From positions 434,001 through 498,000 of the forward strand of contig KV748227.1 in assembly GCA_001692895.1 (NCBI GenBank): a stretch of DNA of 64,000 nucleotides, read 5' to 3'. How positions within the stretch are numbered: the stretch's first letter is position 1; the number at the start of each line of letters is the position of its first letter. A program made the position numbers and the translations under genes. Of this stretch, positions 23,801 to 36,643 are shown piece by piece. Below the pieces are notes generated by a model. It did not search any database and was not told where the DNA came from. It saw only the letters and a program-made list of their open reading frames with translations. This stretch comes from Cenococcum geophilum 1.58 (lineage: Eukaryota; Ascomycota; Dothideomycetes; Gloniales; Gloniaceae).

Positions 23801-26567
23801 CGCACTGGGAAGTCTTTAATTGCCAGGATGGAGAGAGTGAGGATGAGTATACTGTCCAGATGGTATGCACGGATGTCTCGGTGGATAGTAATTGCTACAA
23901 GATTGGTCTCGGACATGGTGTTCCTGGCACCATTCTTCAGATGCCTCCGGGTTGCGGTCCAGGCAAGTATGCTGTGGCTAAGTCCATGACACCTTCGAAA
24001 GTGGACGTCCCAGCACATCTACACAAACGGCTGATCAACCCAATTGTATACGACTTGACCTTCGACTACGATTTCACTCGAGTTCCACGAGACAATGGCG
24101 ACACTCAAATGCGAATTGATTTCAGCAATAAGGATAATTACTGGGATAATGTTGTTGCCGCCGCGGCATCCGGAAAGAGAAAAAGATCGCTTGCGAATTT
24201 CGGTGGTAATCATAAGAGATGGCTCGAAGAAGAGTGGCGGGATGACTACCACTTCGGCGCTGCCACCCCTGAAGAGCTCCACAAGCGATGGTTCGGCAGC
24301 GGTGTTATTGATTGGCTTAAAGGCTTAATTAACCCCAAGATCACTAAGGAATTTACCCACGACCTCGACCAGATCTTTACAGCCAAGATTGTTGACGATT
24401 CATGGAGCTGCGGAAGTGGCGAGGCGAAATTTGATGGTCATGTCTTGGTGCAAGCTCTAACGCATGTTAAGGTGTCAACTAGCTTTGGCTTTACGCTTAT
24501 TACAAAGCTCAGCCTCCCGCTTGATCTGAGCCAATCTTACCTCACGTTCAGTAATAACGGAGAGGTCACCGCTACATTTACTTTGGAAGCCCTTGCCAGG
24601 GTTAGGTACGATACTGGCGACAGGGAAATCTTAACCTTGCCCTTCCCTGGGGCAACCTTCCGGGTTCCGGGTATTGTAACTATCGGCCCAAGTGTTCGAG
24701 TAGTAGGCAGCTTCGACGCTGGCTTAACGCTCTCCGCTGAAATTGAGACTAAAGTTGATATTGCTTCGTGGGAAGTCCAACAGACTCTGCCCGCTGCGTC
24801 ACAAGAATTCGACCCAGATGAAGATGACCTGGTAGACACCAGAGACACCGGTAACATGAACGGCTTACAGAAACCCACATTCTATGCTGCGGTAAAGGCT
24901 GAGGGCAAGGTCGAAGCCCACTTGAAAGCAGCTATGGAATTCGGCGTTCGGTTCGATGATCGATGGAAGGTCGGAGCTGCTGCCGCCGCTGTTGTTGCAG
25001 ACGGCTATGTTCGCTTTAAGGTCGGGGCTGGCGTCAGTACTACTGGCTCCTGTCCCTGGACCTACGGTATGGATCTCGGGGTCGCGCTTTATGCGCAAGT
25101 TGAGGCGTCTTCTTTGGGATGGGGTACGAAGAAGTGGAACCTACCTGGATCTGGGGAAATTCCTTTAATCGACGGGGGCACTTGTCCTCAGTTGGCGCAG
25201 GGAGGTCCTGAGCGCAGATCCATATCTGCCAGAGAAGGCACAGTCAACTTCGATGAAAATGAGCCGGGTACTGCGTTGATCAGTTATGGCGAGAGACGCA
25301 ATTTATCTCTTCACCAACTGGGAAAGCGTGCGGCAGTATATGGACCGCCTTTCCATGTACCACTTCAGAACCTTTTCTGTCCGGACCCTAAAGGTGATAC
25401 TACTGGAGGTGGTACTCCGTGCGAGAGGATCCATGGAGGATGGGACGTCAACCCGATGTCAAAACGCGATGTCGGTCTGTCATTGAGGGATGTCCACACT
25501 TTCGACAAGCGCGACAGAGATAGGAAGCCGCCGAAGGAGTTTTGCTCCGGTTCAGCTGTTATGAACATGAAAGCTCCGATTCACGATACCTCGAGCACGC
25601 TGCTCAATGTAAGAATATCCTCTCTACTTGGCCGGAATTCTCTAACTGCTTCTAGGTTGTTAACAATGCTCTAACATATGGTTACACGAACCGGCAAAAC
25701 TGCAACGATTTTGGATTTGGGCAGCTCCAAACTGCTGGCCAAGGTGGCACCAACCTCTACGCCACCGAACACATCCTCGAGTTCCAACTTGTTGGTATCT
25801 TCTTCGATGAAATTAAGAACCAAGTCCAATGTACAAACCCCACACCAGGCGCAAACTTCGGCCGAGCCGTGAATCTCTGCGGATGCATGAAACCACTCTG
25901 GTACCAGCTCAACGCAGCCACACGACCGACAATGAATGTCAACGGCCAACAGATGTCGATGGACCCTGTGGATTGGGTCGGCAGTATTTTCCCCGGCAGC
26001 GACAACCAATGGGCGAACGAATTCGTACTACTCGAAAACGACGTCAACGGTGCGAAACAAGGCATGTGGGGTACCGGCGCCATCAGAAACGACGGCACGA
26101 TGCGCCAGTACCTATTGCAAGACCCTGACACCGCCATCAAGAACCTCAAAGACACCATCACTGCTATCAGGTACCACACCGACCAGACCATCTCGGCTCG
26201 TCTCGTCCTACAAAAGGATCGCGTCGGGAATATGCTCAACCAGATGGACACCCAGGTCGTTCCCGGTATCGTGAAAACCGACCGCTCCGGGAACCAGTTC
26301 GGGCAGTGGCAGCCGCAGGGCTTGCAGCAGCTGTGGAATACATGGATCAGGGGGAGAGCGACGTATGCGCTTAACAAGGCGATTTTGCATATCGATACGT
26401 GGTTACCACAGTTAGAGCAGGCATATGCGACGCCGACGCAGAGGGATAATGTGGTCGCAGGGGGTAATGATCCCGAGGCTTTGGCTGCGGGTGCAAGGAT
26501 TTTGAAGATTGATACGTTAAGGAATCAGTGGACGAATAATAGACCGGTTTGGAATAACCCGTTCTAG
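20805..26567 (+). CDS. Killer-toxin-like GH18 chitinase precursor (8 exons, about 1,785 aa)
   Basis: Exons: 20805-21026, 21070-21368, 21422-21587, 21640-21835, 21894-22015, 22068-23180, 23281-25608, 25656-26567; all phases agree (5,358 nt). The first intron (43 nt, AAG acceptor) is the least certain. Start: ATG in ATCATGGGTTC; a hydrophobic signal peptide follows (HLILLLSFFEFSYA). Residues about 106-195 hold CBM18-like cysteine motifs (CSNGACCSKKTGYC, NVCCSPFGFCG). GH18 spans about 209-560. The active-site DGVDFDWEYPG has D329, D332, D334 and acid/base E336, all intact. MSYDLHG and WAVDQDTDD are the usual later GH18 motifs. Three (K/N/D)C-W-G repeats follow at about 640-760. A long C-terminal region of unknown fold carries many Lys-Arg pairs. 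GH18 enzymes hydrolyse chitin. The architecture matches fungal subgroup C chitinases, which resemble the alpha/beta subunit precursor of yeast zymocin. Role in antagonism is inferred. Confidence 0.9.
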
Positions 26568-27190
26568 CGTAGCTTTGTTGGATGAAGATCAGAGGTTGAG
26601 GTCGTTGGAATACCTTCAATATCTGCTGATGGAACGAGCTGTTTGAAGCAGAAGAATAGACAAAATGAAATATATAAGATGTCTCTAAGCACTTCTCAGG
26701 AGTGCAACTCGACTATACCTATAATCCGGCGGAGTACCAGCTTCTCACTCGTCGCATAGAATACATTGGGATTTCTTGCGAGCTATGGTGGTATCACATG
26801 TCACATGCTAAGCTAGCCTGAGAAATCACAATATACTCCCACATTTCGTCATGCGCCCTGCCATTTCTCAACCCTTTTCATCTCACTATACATTCTATCA
26901 GATCTGTAATTTGGATCATCCTATCTATCTACTATCATGTCATGTTTCTTTTCAAAGATCCCGTTGAGGTCGGTATTCCCCGTCCGTCCAGGTGTACTAT
27001 CTTCCTCATTAACAACTCTCATTCGGAATCCTAGTATTAGAGTCACATTCCTCTCATTATCGTCAATCAGTTTCATTATGAATACTTCCGCTAAGACCCA
27101 ACCCACCGCCTGAAGCCATCATCCCGCGGAGGGGAAGGGTGCCGAAGGGATTAGGATGGAAGGTAAGAGTGGGAAGTAGAAGTGTGTGCC
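26568..27190. other. Intergenic region downstream of the chitinase
   Basis: About 620 bp of mostly normal composition following the TAG stop. It should contain the 3' UTR and polyadenylation site. Short frames here (for example 26,921-27,106 minus) show no recognisable protein. No transposon sequence until about 27,190. Confidence 0.5.
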
Positions 27191-27193
27191 TGC

Positions 27194-28400
27194 TAGGGTT
27201 GCGATCCGTCCGAAATGTGAATCCTGATCTAACTGGATTCGCAAGATCTGGATCCTGACCGAAATTCTAAGCCGGATCCTCTATATTTTGAAGGCCTAGA
27301 TTTTAACGATTCCCCGGGTTTTGTATAAGAGATTTTGGGAGATAATATTACGATGCATGACGTTAGGCGATTATAGGATTTTATTAAGGTGGCAGTGCTA
27401 TATAGAGGCTTCGAAACGGCGGGCCTCTTCCTAGTTCAAAAGCTACCAAATTATAATTAACTCCCGTTGTAAAGCCGGGTTCTCTATATAGCCCTCCCCT
27501 ACTTCTGCCGCCTTATCTTCCACCTCTATAAGCTCTTCTGGTATTGCATTTCGTCGTAAGATTCGGTTAAGGACTCGTTCGTTCTAGCATATTAACGTAC
27601 TACGGCATCAACTAGGCTCGAAACTTATTCATTAGTAGCTTTAGAATACTAAAAGAACGCTCTAACGCCACTAAATTGGTAGGCGTACGAGTAACTCGTA
27701 AAGCTAGCGCGGCTAGATAGGTAAGCACGCAGCAGGTTAGTCTTCCACAATCGTTCGTAGCCGCAACGGGTATATTAGGCTTGCTCAGTCTTCGCGCCGT
27801 TCTTCCTAAACTTTCAGCAGGCGGTTATGATATTAAGATCCTTATTTCTACCACATTTAGTAGACATATTCGTAGTAATAGAGCCTTTATATCGTCAGAG
27901 TTTTAGTAGGGGCTGTGCGAGTAGATTTGCACGCTGACATAATGATTTAAATTAAGGTTACACCAATCAGAGGCTTAGGATTTTAAAAGACGCTAGTGAC
28001 TGTCCGAAACCTGACCGTAATTAATTCGGACATCCGCAAATCTACCCCTAGTGCCTGCAGTATATACCAGACAGATTCGGAGGCATCTTTGTATTTACGA
28101 GCTATGTGTCGGTAGTTACGGTGCTTGCCTTCGTAAGAATGCCTTCATTTTATTAATTTGACTAGAGGATAGCGCTATTAGACTTATTCCGTAGTTAAAG
28201 GGTACTTACTTAAATCTTACCTTTGTCTTCGGCTAAATCATTCCAATAAAGACTTAATTAGTAAGACTTTAGATTGACGTAATATGGAAGAATACGCCCT
28301 GTGTAAGTAGAAGAAAACGCACTACCTGTATTAAGCGAACTTCTCTCTAGTAAGTGTTTATAAGGGATATTATTGCGGACACCCCGGGCTACCCTCAGGA
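27194..28400 (-). mobile_element. hAT-superfamily DNA transposon relic
   Basis: On the minus strand at about 27,720-27,590 the translation reads LALRVTRTPTNLVALERSFS, then LKLLMNKFRA and YVNMLERTSP around stops. This is the C-terminal dimerisation region of fungal hAT transposases (A-RIFSTPTNSVASERSFS type, from general knowledge of the family). The right-hand sequence from about 27,194 (TAGGGTTGCGATCC) with repeated GGATCCTGA/GGATTCGCA motifs resembles a hAT terminal plus subterminal repeat zone. I found no matching opposite terminus, so the outer edge near 28,400 is a guess. It sits about 630 bp from the chitinase stop codon. Confidence 0.6.
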
Positions 28401-30900
28401 CAACCCCCGGATGCCCCTTAAATAGTTACCGGTTACATACTAAAGGCACGTGCCCGTAGTATATAGTCTCCACAATCCCAGAGGCCTTACCTCCTTAAGG
28501 ATTCGTCTTTCTTAACAAATCTATCCTATTCCTATAATGGTGCCTTATAGCCCCCTATCTATAAAGCCCCCTTATATTTAAATCCTTCCTACTTTTTTTT
28601 AAAAGGGCAGCCGGCTTTAAGGACTACATTGTTAATTTATATCTTTTATTTATAACTACTATTTTCCCTTAAAATCTCGCGATGACCTAAATAGAAACTC
28701 TATAAATACCTTATAGAAAGCTATTATATAAAGGTAGGAAGGTCCCTTTAATAGCAAGAGATTGCGATAATATAAACCTCTAGATAAGATGGCCGAATAA
28801 GCCCTAATACCTAGATGTGCTAAAAGCTTAAAGACTCTTATATACCTATAGTTACCGCTAAGAAAAACGCAGATACCCTCTATAACAGTTATAACGCTAC
28901 TAAAAAGTAACTAGAACCCCTTTAGCCCTACCTAGGCTAATTAGAAGATTAAGCGCTAGAGGCAACTTTAAGATCTTTCCCTAAGCTAGAAATGCTAAAG
29001 AAATATACTAACGCGTTTAACTAGGGACTTAACTAAAACCCTTTTAGAAAACCACCGGCCTATAATTAGTATAGTAGTAGTATATAAACTGCTTATAAGC
29101 TAAGTAGGCCTACCCCTTTAGAAAACTAAAACTAAATACTAACTTAAGACCTAAGGCTTATTAGAAAACCTATACTAGCTATTAGTGCTAATACTACCTC
29201 TATAGCAAGAGCTTCCCTAGGCCTAAATTTAGAAGGTTAAAAGCCTTATACTAATCTCCTTTAAGATAGATATTAGGAAGCTGTTATAAGGCTCTCGGAA
29301 GCTATATAGGAGGAAGCCACTAATAAATATATTAAAACCCTTTAAGGGCAAATTTATATCTAGTAGGGTTTAATCTAAGCTAGGAAAATTCTTTTATAAC
29401 TTAGTTAAGGCTAAGGGCTTTTTAAGGGTTATCTAGTATCTACCTGAGGAGGTATAAAAGACTTAAAGAGGCACTTATATAATAAACGGAAAAAAGATAT
29501 AAACTAATTAGTTAAGGCCTCTAGTAGTTTAAAACTCCGTTATAGGCCTAACGCCTAGTATTTAAACGATTAGGTTCGCGAGGTAGATAACTTTTTAAGA
29601 TGCTAATAATATAAGATAATACTAGAGAGCGTATACACTAGATTATTAGTAAGATTAAAGACCAATTACTAAACTGGACCGCGCTTAATTAACTTAATAA
29701 AGAGTAAATTATAATATAGCTATAGTTGCAGACCTTCCTAAAGAGTTAGACCTAAGATCCGTATATTATATAATACGATAATATAAAACAATTCTGGAAT
29801 AGTATATAGCTAGACCGTTAAGACTTCCGCTAGTTTATAAACTTTGTAGAAACTTATACTTAATAGATAGATCTAGAGCCCTTTAAAAATAAGGATAGTA
29901 GCGTTTATAAAAAGGAGAAGATTAGATTTATCTAGGCTGGAATTAAGCTAGCAATTTATAATAAAATAAAGCGTATAAAAGCCCTATTGTAGATTACTGT
30001 ATATACGGATTTTAAATAAGCAGTTCTAAATACTAAGGATATAGTAAGAAACTAGACCTCTTCTAATAGGAAGCTAGGGGGTAACTAAAAGCGTAGGTAT
30101 TCCGGTAGTAATATAGGGCAGACTTAAGCTTTAAAGAAGCCGTTCTTAAGGAGAACTTTAGAAGGGTTAAAGTTAAAAGCCCTAAGTAATAGGAAAGACT
30201 CCTAGGGCTAACCTAATACCTATTTAATACCCTTACGAAAACACTCTAAGAAGCTAAAAGGAAATTTCCTTAAAGGCAAATCTTATTAGAAGAATAAGCT
30301 AGGCAATAATCGCACTAACAATCTAAAAAAAAAAAGCCCTAGTCGTGAACCTCTCCTAAGTATGACTAGGGCAAGATATGGAAGAAGAGACTCTTTATAT
30401 TGCTATTAAGCTAAAAACAATATTTTCTATAGGCGAGGTATAATAGTTTTAAGCACTATATAATGGCGGCGCCGAAATTAATCTTATATAATATAATTTA
30501 GTAAAAGAGTATAAACTTATTCTATTATAAAGGTGGCGGAAACCTATTATAGGCTTCCTAGATAAGTATTAGATTAAACTATATAGTGCCTATAAGCTTA
30601 TAGTATTAGTAGCTAATATATATAACCGCATTAAGATAGTTAGCCCGCAAACCTTTTAGGCGGCTAACTTTATAGGTTATAACCTTATTCTTAAATACCC
30701 TTAGCTTATAGAAATAGATCCTAAGATACGCTTTAAGACAGGAGCTATTAAATAGTGGAATAATACAGAATTAGCGTTACGGCTCGTACAAATGCCTCTG
30801 AACCGAAGCTTGTAGAATGCTGTATTACGAAGATACTAAGCTAAAGAGAAGGAAAAGTGGTCGCCAGGACCGATGTAAACAAATATATAGGGTAAGCCGC
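28401..30900 (+). mobile_element. Ty3/gypsy gag-protease remnant, 3' truncated
   Basis: Read through stops, the plus strand gives a gag-like stretch from about 28,790 and a retropepsin at about 30,470-30,720. The protease active-site motif D-S/T-G-A has decayed: GGAEINLI is what remains. Reverse transcriptase is missing, so the element is cut near 30,900. The first 150 bases (28,401-28,560) may be its LTR or unrelated debris; no second copy lies in the window. Confidence 0.65.
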
Positions 30901-31470
30901 CAAGGCGCTAGCTTTAGGCGGGCCAATCACAGGTTGGCAGAATATGGCAGAATTTGGCAGGTAACGTGCGATAGCGCCGTTACAATTAGAAGGGCGTATA
31001 TTACTAATAAGCTTAAAGGACATCTTAGAGGATATATATTACGGCGCTAGTAAAAACTAATAGATTATAGCTAATAGATATTAGTAGATTATAGCGGATA
31101 GTTTTAGATAATTGCCGTTACGTAACTAAAGGGTTATATATAACGTTAAGCGGCACTACCCTTTATCTCCTTTCCTTTCTTTAGCTTTAGATCCTTATTT
31201 ATAAACTACCAATTATATAGGCTTACGCGTCCCTCTTACTATGCTTATGCTTTAATTAACTAAGTTACTAATATTATTTAAAGCTTATTTACTCTTCTTT
31301 CTAAAAAGGAACTTAAATATATTTATAGGACTATAAATAAGAACAGAATATAAAAGTAGACCTAAAGACTATTACTAGAACTTAAAAAATAAAACAAAAC
31401 TAAAAAAAATAGAAAAGAATAATAAGACCTATAGAATCCTACTAGAAGTTATCCTAACAACTATACTATT
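30901..31470. other. Unassigned repeat-like DNA
   Basis: Mixed composition: 30,880-31,010 keeps normal CpG content (GGTTGGCAGAATATGGCAG repeats partly), and the rest is TA-rich. The 77-codon frame at 30,817-31,050 has no family resemblance I can see. No gene is claimed. Confidence 0.35.
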
Positions 31471-32070
31471 ATTAGGTGATTTGTTACCTCACCTATATAT
31501 ATTATTCCGCACAGCTATACCTAGCATTAAGCCAGTTACTTATTTACCTTTTGTGGGTTTATATAGCTAAGTAGTATAGAGCTTATTACCTTATATAATG
31601 ACTAGCTTAATACCTAGGGCCTTATAGGTTTAAACCTCGTTTATACCCTAGGCTGACTTAAGAATAGCCTACCAATCGTATAACTAAAGGAGCTGGTTAC
31701 GCAACTAAGCCTTAGCTTAGTTGGGTTAATACCGTAACTAAAGACGCCGGTCCCTATAATTAAAGCATAAGGCGGCCTCTTTAGGCGCCGCGCTGTAGCT
31801 GCTGGAGGTCTAGTATATTAAGCGCAATAACCCCTAAGGTACGATAACGCATTAGCGACCGTAGCCTGGCCTAATTCTGCGCCCCTAAGCCTATGGGATA
31901 GGACGTTGCGCCTAAGGACAGTCGCTATTGGAAGGGATGCATTATTAGGTAATTTATTACCTTGCCTATATATATTGTTCCGCATAGCCGTACCTAGCAT
32001 TAAGCCAGTCACTTATTTACCTTTTATAGGTTTGTGTGGCTAAGTAATGCGGAGCTTATTACTTTATAAT
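31471..32070. mobile_element. Direct-repeat-flanked unit, TRIM-like (miniature LTR element)
   Basis: A 129-bp sequence at 31,471-31,599 recurs at 31,944-32,070 in the same orientation. They share ATTAGGT(G/A)ATTT and CCTAGCATTAAGCCAGT, with mostly C/T and G/A differences. The 344 bp between them are non-coding and contain GGTTTAAACC (31,627-31,636), which could be a RIP-altered tRNA B-box (GGTTCGAACC). The whole unit of about 600 bp has the size and plan of a terminal-repeat retrotransposon in miniature. A SINE-related or simple duplicated segment is an alternative. The target duplication is unclear. Confidence 0.5.
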
Positions 32071-32281
32071 TATATTAAAAAATATAGCAGCTAGTAAAGC
32101 AGCTATAGGACCCTTAAATACCTTTAATAGTAAAACAGTAACTAACTTAAACTCTTAGGTAGAGCTTATAGCAGCTAATACTAAAATTAAAGAACTTTAA
32201 GAGCTGCTTAAAGCTAGAGAACCCCCTATACCTAGTAAAAAGTTATTAAACATCTAAAGACTTGCTATAGTTCTTAAAACC
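32071..32281 (+). mobile_element. Gypsy element E, gag fragment (left part), interrupted by element C
   Basis: A degenerate gag-like reading ends at the target site AAACC (32,277-32,281). The sequence continues beyond element C at 48,315, where the same AAACC is repeated. Confidence 0.6.
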
Positions 32282-32474
32282 TATTATAAAACCCCACCGT
32301 AGGGGCCTCCATAGGAGATCCCCGTGCTCTTACATATACCTCGCGTACAGCTTATATTAGCTACGCGTAGGTATATTACCTCCTTACGCCCTTAACCCTT
32401 ACGATCGATCGCGTAACGTCTTGTAGACTCCTTAAATACATACGCTCTATAGCCACTGCCCCTGTTCTATAATA
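32282..32474 (+). repeat. Element C 5' LTR
   Basis: 193 bp, same length as 48,122-48,314. Shared core includes TTAGCTACGCGTAGGTATAT. Termini were TGTTACGGAAC...GTTCCGTAACA, seen here as TATTATAAAAC...GTTCTATAATA after C-to-T and G-to-A changes. Confidence 0.9.
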
Positions 32475-35400
32475 TTATATTACGCCTTTTTACTACTAAT
32501 GCTTAGCCTATAACTAATTCTATGTCTTTATAATACTATAGGCGCTACTAAAAGCAGCGTGTCTATAAATTATCTTATCTTATACTTCTAAGGAACCTAT
32601 AATAGTAAGATAATATTCCTTACTAGCTACTGTATTAAACCTAAAGAACAATTTAATACCTATACTTAACCTATAACGCTAATTAATCCCAGAGGAATTT
32701 AATTTATTAGCCTTAGCCTTAACCCCTAAGGAGATAGACACCAATAATATCTTATCTTTTATTAACTATATAACTATAGATAAGTAAATAGAAGGGCTAC
32801 TACCTATTAAAATTAAAATATAAAACACTAAGACGTTTATAAAAATAGTAGCACAAGACCCTAATAAATACTACCGCCTTTTATAGAACTATTACCTAAA
32901 GCTTATATAAGCTGAGATGCGTATTACCTAAAATTGCAATATTATCTAAGACCTATAAGCTTATAAGGCGCTCACCGATAATATATATTAAGAAACTAAA
33001 GATAACCTCCGCGTGTCTAAACGCGACGTCTAATAGTTAAAGAAGAATAAGATTATACTAATTGCTACAGTTACTAAAAAAGAAGGTATAATTAAATACT
33101 TATAATCTTAGCTTAACGAGCACATTTATAATAACGCTAGATACCTCTCTACTATATATAACGCTACCTAAGTCTCTATACCCCCGGCAACTTTACCTAC
33201 TTAACACTTAATAGAGGGTTAGCGTTAAGTAGCTTTACCTAATAGGAACCCCTACTAAAGCAGTAATAATAAAAGCTATAATAATCGGACCTAAACTGCT
33301 ACCGTAGGGTCTAATATACACTACCCTAATCCCCTAGTTTTTTAAGGAGACTATAAGGAATATAGCTACTAGAAGATATAAATCTGCGAAAAACTAACTT
33401 AGAGCGCCTACCTTTTTCCTATAGAAGATATTAAGATTAGCTATATTATCGGGCGAATAAAGGGTATACTATTTAATAGACTCTTCGCCTAATAGGAGAC
33501 TAGTGGCCCCTAAAAGTAGTAGTCTTACTAAGAAGTCCTTAATAATCTTAACCTAATATACCGCGACTATAACCTACTGGCTACTAACTAAGCTAAACTA
33601 TATGCCTTAAAGATAAACCCTACCGAATTATTTAATAAGTTCTATATTAAATTCTAGGAATATACTAAAGCCCTCGCCCGAGACGATACTAAAGACTAAG
33701 AGAATCTGCTTAAAAAAGTTACTTATCGCCTTAGTTATATAGCCACTAGCTATAACTATAATAATATTTATAAGATAGTAGCAGCCCTATAGAAGATTAA
33801 ATAATAACTAAATTAGATTACTACTACTAACCCTTACTTAAAGACCTCTTTATAGAAGCCCTTTGGGCCTACTAAACCTATATATACTAAGCTACAACGC
33901 CTACTACTTTAAGTACTACTGGAGCTAATATTAACCTCTCTATACTAACCTTTCTATAAAAACTCCTAGATAGAGAGCGTAAGCTATTCTAAAAACTAGG
34001 ACGCTATTATAAATACCATTAAGAAGGCTGTTATTATAATAACCTAAACTGCCTAATAGCTAGGTTTAGTATTTACCGCATAATACCTAACCTAATGCCC
34101 TAAATACTAAATACATTACTATATACCACTACTATATAAGATAAAGACGTAGTAATAGTAGTAGAATTAGATATGGAAGCGGAAAACACTAAGTCCTAGC
34201 CCTAAGTCGCGGGTTGGGACGTCCTAATAATAGAGGGATCTATATATTGACCTACTTAATAGATAACTTAGTAAAGATAAATAGACGGAAATAGATAGTT
34301 TTATCTATAATAGGAACTACTGCTATAAAATAATATAAAAGCCATTTTATAATTAACTATAGAGCTACGAACTAATTTATAGATATTTAACTTATATATA
34401 CTTATAACCTACCTACCTTACCCCTTACTAAAGCCCGCGCCCTATAACTCGCTAACGGTAGTTATACCGTATAGAAGATTACCTATATAGTATAACTCTA
34501 CTTAGATATAAACGGGCACTAGAAAGAGCTTTAGGCCTATATTATACCACTTACTAACTACCCTATTATCCTTAAAATAAGCTAGCTTAAATAATACAAC
34601 CCCACTATTAACTAGGAAAAGAGAGAAGCAACCTTTAATTTTAAATACTATAGAGAGACTTGCCTAGGATATAGCTTAGCCGCCTTTATTTACTCACCAA
34701 GATATTAACCTAAGAAACCCCTTATTACTCTACCTATAACTAACTACTACTATATAAGTGCTGTGGCCTTCTACTATATAGCATGTAGGAAAGACTAGAC
34801 CGTTACTATAGCTTCCTAATTATAACTATATAAGCTTAATAAAGAACAGGACTACGTCTTTTATAGTAATAGTCGACCTTTTAGAAGATAATACCCCTGC
34901 GGAACTCTATGGACTTTTACCTTTAAACTTTAAAAAGTTTATAAAACTTGAAAAAGGACTTATTAACGAAGAACTCTGCAAGCTCCTCCCTAAGAGGTAC
35001 TATAACTTTATTAATATATATTTATAAAAGGGTGTAAATATACTCCTCCCATATTAACCTAATAACTATACTATTAATATTAAATAAGGAAAAACGCTAC
35101 CTTATAAGAGACTCTACCTAATATTAAAAGATAAACTTTTAGTTATAAGAAAGTATATTAACGAGCACCTTAATAAAGGGTTTATTCGTCCCAGCATATT
35201 ACTAATAGCCGCCCCTATCCTTCTCGCTAAGAAGCTAGAAAGAAGTATTTAATTTTACATTAACTATAGAGGACTTAACGCTATTATAATTAAAAATTAA
35301 TACCCAGTACTACTTATACGGGAGACCCTTAAGCGGCTTAGCTAAGCTAAAATCTATACTAAGCTTAATATTATCGCCGCCTTTAATTATCTCTAAATAT

Positions 35401-36643
35401 AGGAAGGTAATAAATGGAAAACCGCATTTATATTACGCTTTAGCTAATTTAAATATACTATTATGCCCTTTAGCGTATATAACGGCCTAGGCACCTTCTA
35501 AAGCTATATTAATAACGCCTTATAGGACTACCTTAATGACTTCTACTCTACGTACCTAGATAATATACTTATTTATAATAATAACCCTTTTAAGTATACT
35601 AAATACGTTTAAAAGGTCCTATAGTGCCTTAGGGACGTAGGACTTTATATTAATTTAAAGAAATGCGAATTCTTAGTCACAGAAGTAAAATACCTTAGAC
35701 TAATTATTACTACTAAGGGTGTTTATATAAACCCCGAGAAGGTATATATAATTACTAAATAGTAAGCCCCTAACTGCATTAAGGACGTATAAGCCTTCCT
35801 TAGTTTTGCTAACTTCTATTAAAAAATTATATATAACTTCTTAGGCGTAGTAGCACTACTTATAGCAATAATACGAACAAAGGGCCTTTCTATAAAAGGA
35901 AGAAAAACGTACCTACGCTTTACCTAGACGCTTAAATGCGAGAAGGCGTTCTAAGACCTTAAAAATGCCTTTACCAAAGCACCTATCCTAGCTTACTTTA
36001 TACTAGGATAACAACTCTACCTTAAAACTAACTCCTTAGACTATATTAACGCAGGTATTCTTTCCTAGATAGGTAATAACGGTCTCCTTTACCTAGTTAT
36101 ATTCTACTTATCTAAGCTTATACTATAAGAGTATAACTATAAGATCTATAATAAAGAACTCCTTATAATTATATAAGCGTTTAAAGAATTCTAACTAAAA
36201 CTCTCCTTAGTAGAGCCTAACTAGCTAACTAAAGTCCTTACGGACCATTATAACCTTAAGTACTTTATAACTATAAAGTAGCTAAACTAATGCTAAGTAT
36301 ATTAGAACGAGTTCCTCTCTAGTTTTAACTTTAAAATTGTATATAGACTAAGAGTATAAGGTACTAAACCTAATAGCTTAATACGCCGCTCGTAAGACCT
36401 TCTTTAATCTAAAAATAACCCCTATAATTAGTTCTAATAACAAACGATCCTAAAAGCACGAAATTTGGCACTAGGTATACTACCTATAATAAAACTAACT
36501 ATACCTTAGCTTTATACTACAGAACTAAAGTTACCTCCTAAAATTAATAAGCTTATTACTACCGTATATAACACCTCTATTAACCTATTATTATATTAAT
36601 TTATTGCCATAAAGACCGCCGGCGCCTATACGCTGCCTACTAA

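Noticed and set aside
26921..27106. 61-codon minus-strand frame downstream of the chitinase
   Set aside because: Short, no domain, no signal peptide, no neighbouring exon that would extend it.
30817..31050. 77-codon plus-strand frame in the gypsy remnant area
   Set aside because: No family resemblance; it straddles the end of the protease remnant and unassigned repeat DNA.
31600..31790. Possible tRNA gene (TAGCTTAGTTGGG A-box-like, GGTTTAAACC B-box-like)
   Set aside because: The boxes are in the wrong order and spacing for one tRNA and I could not fold a cloverleaf; kept only as a hint within the TRIM-like unit.
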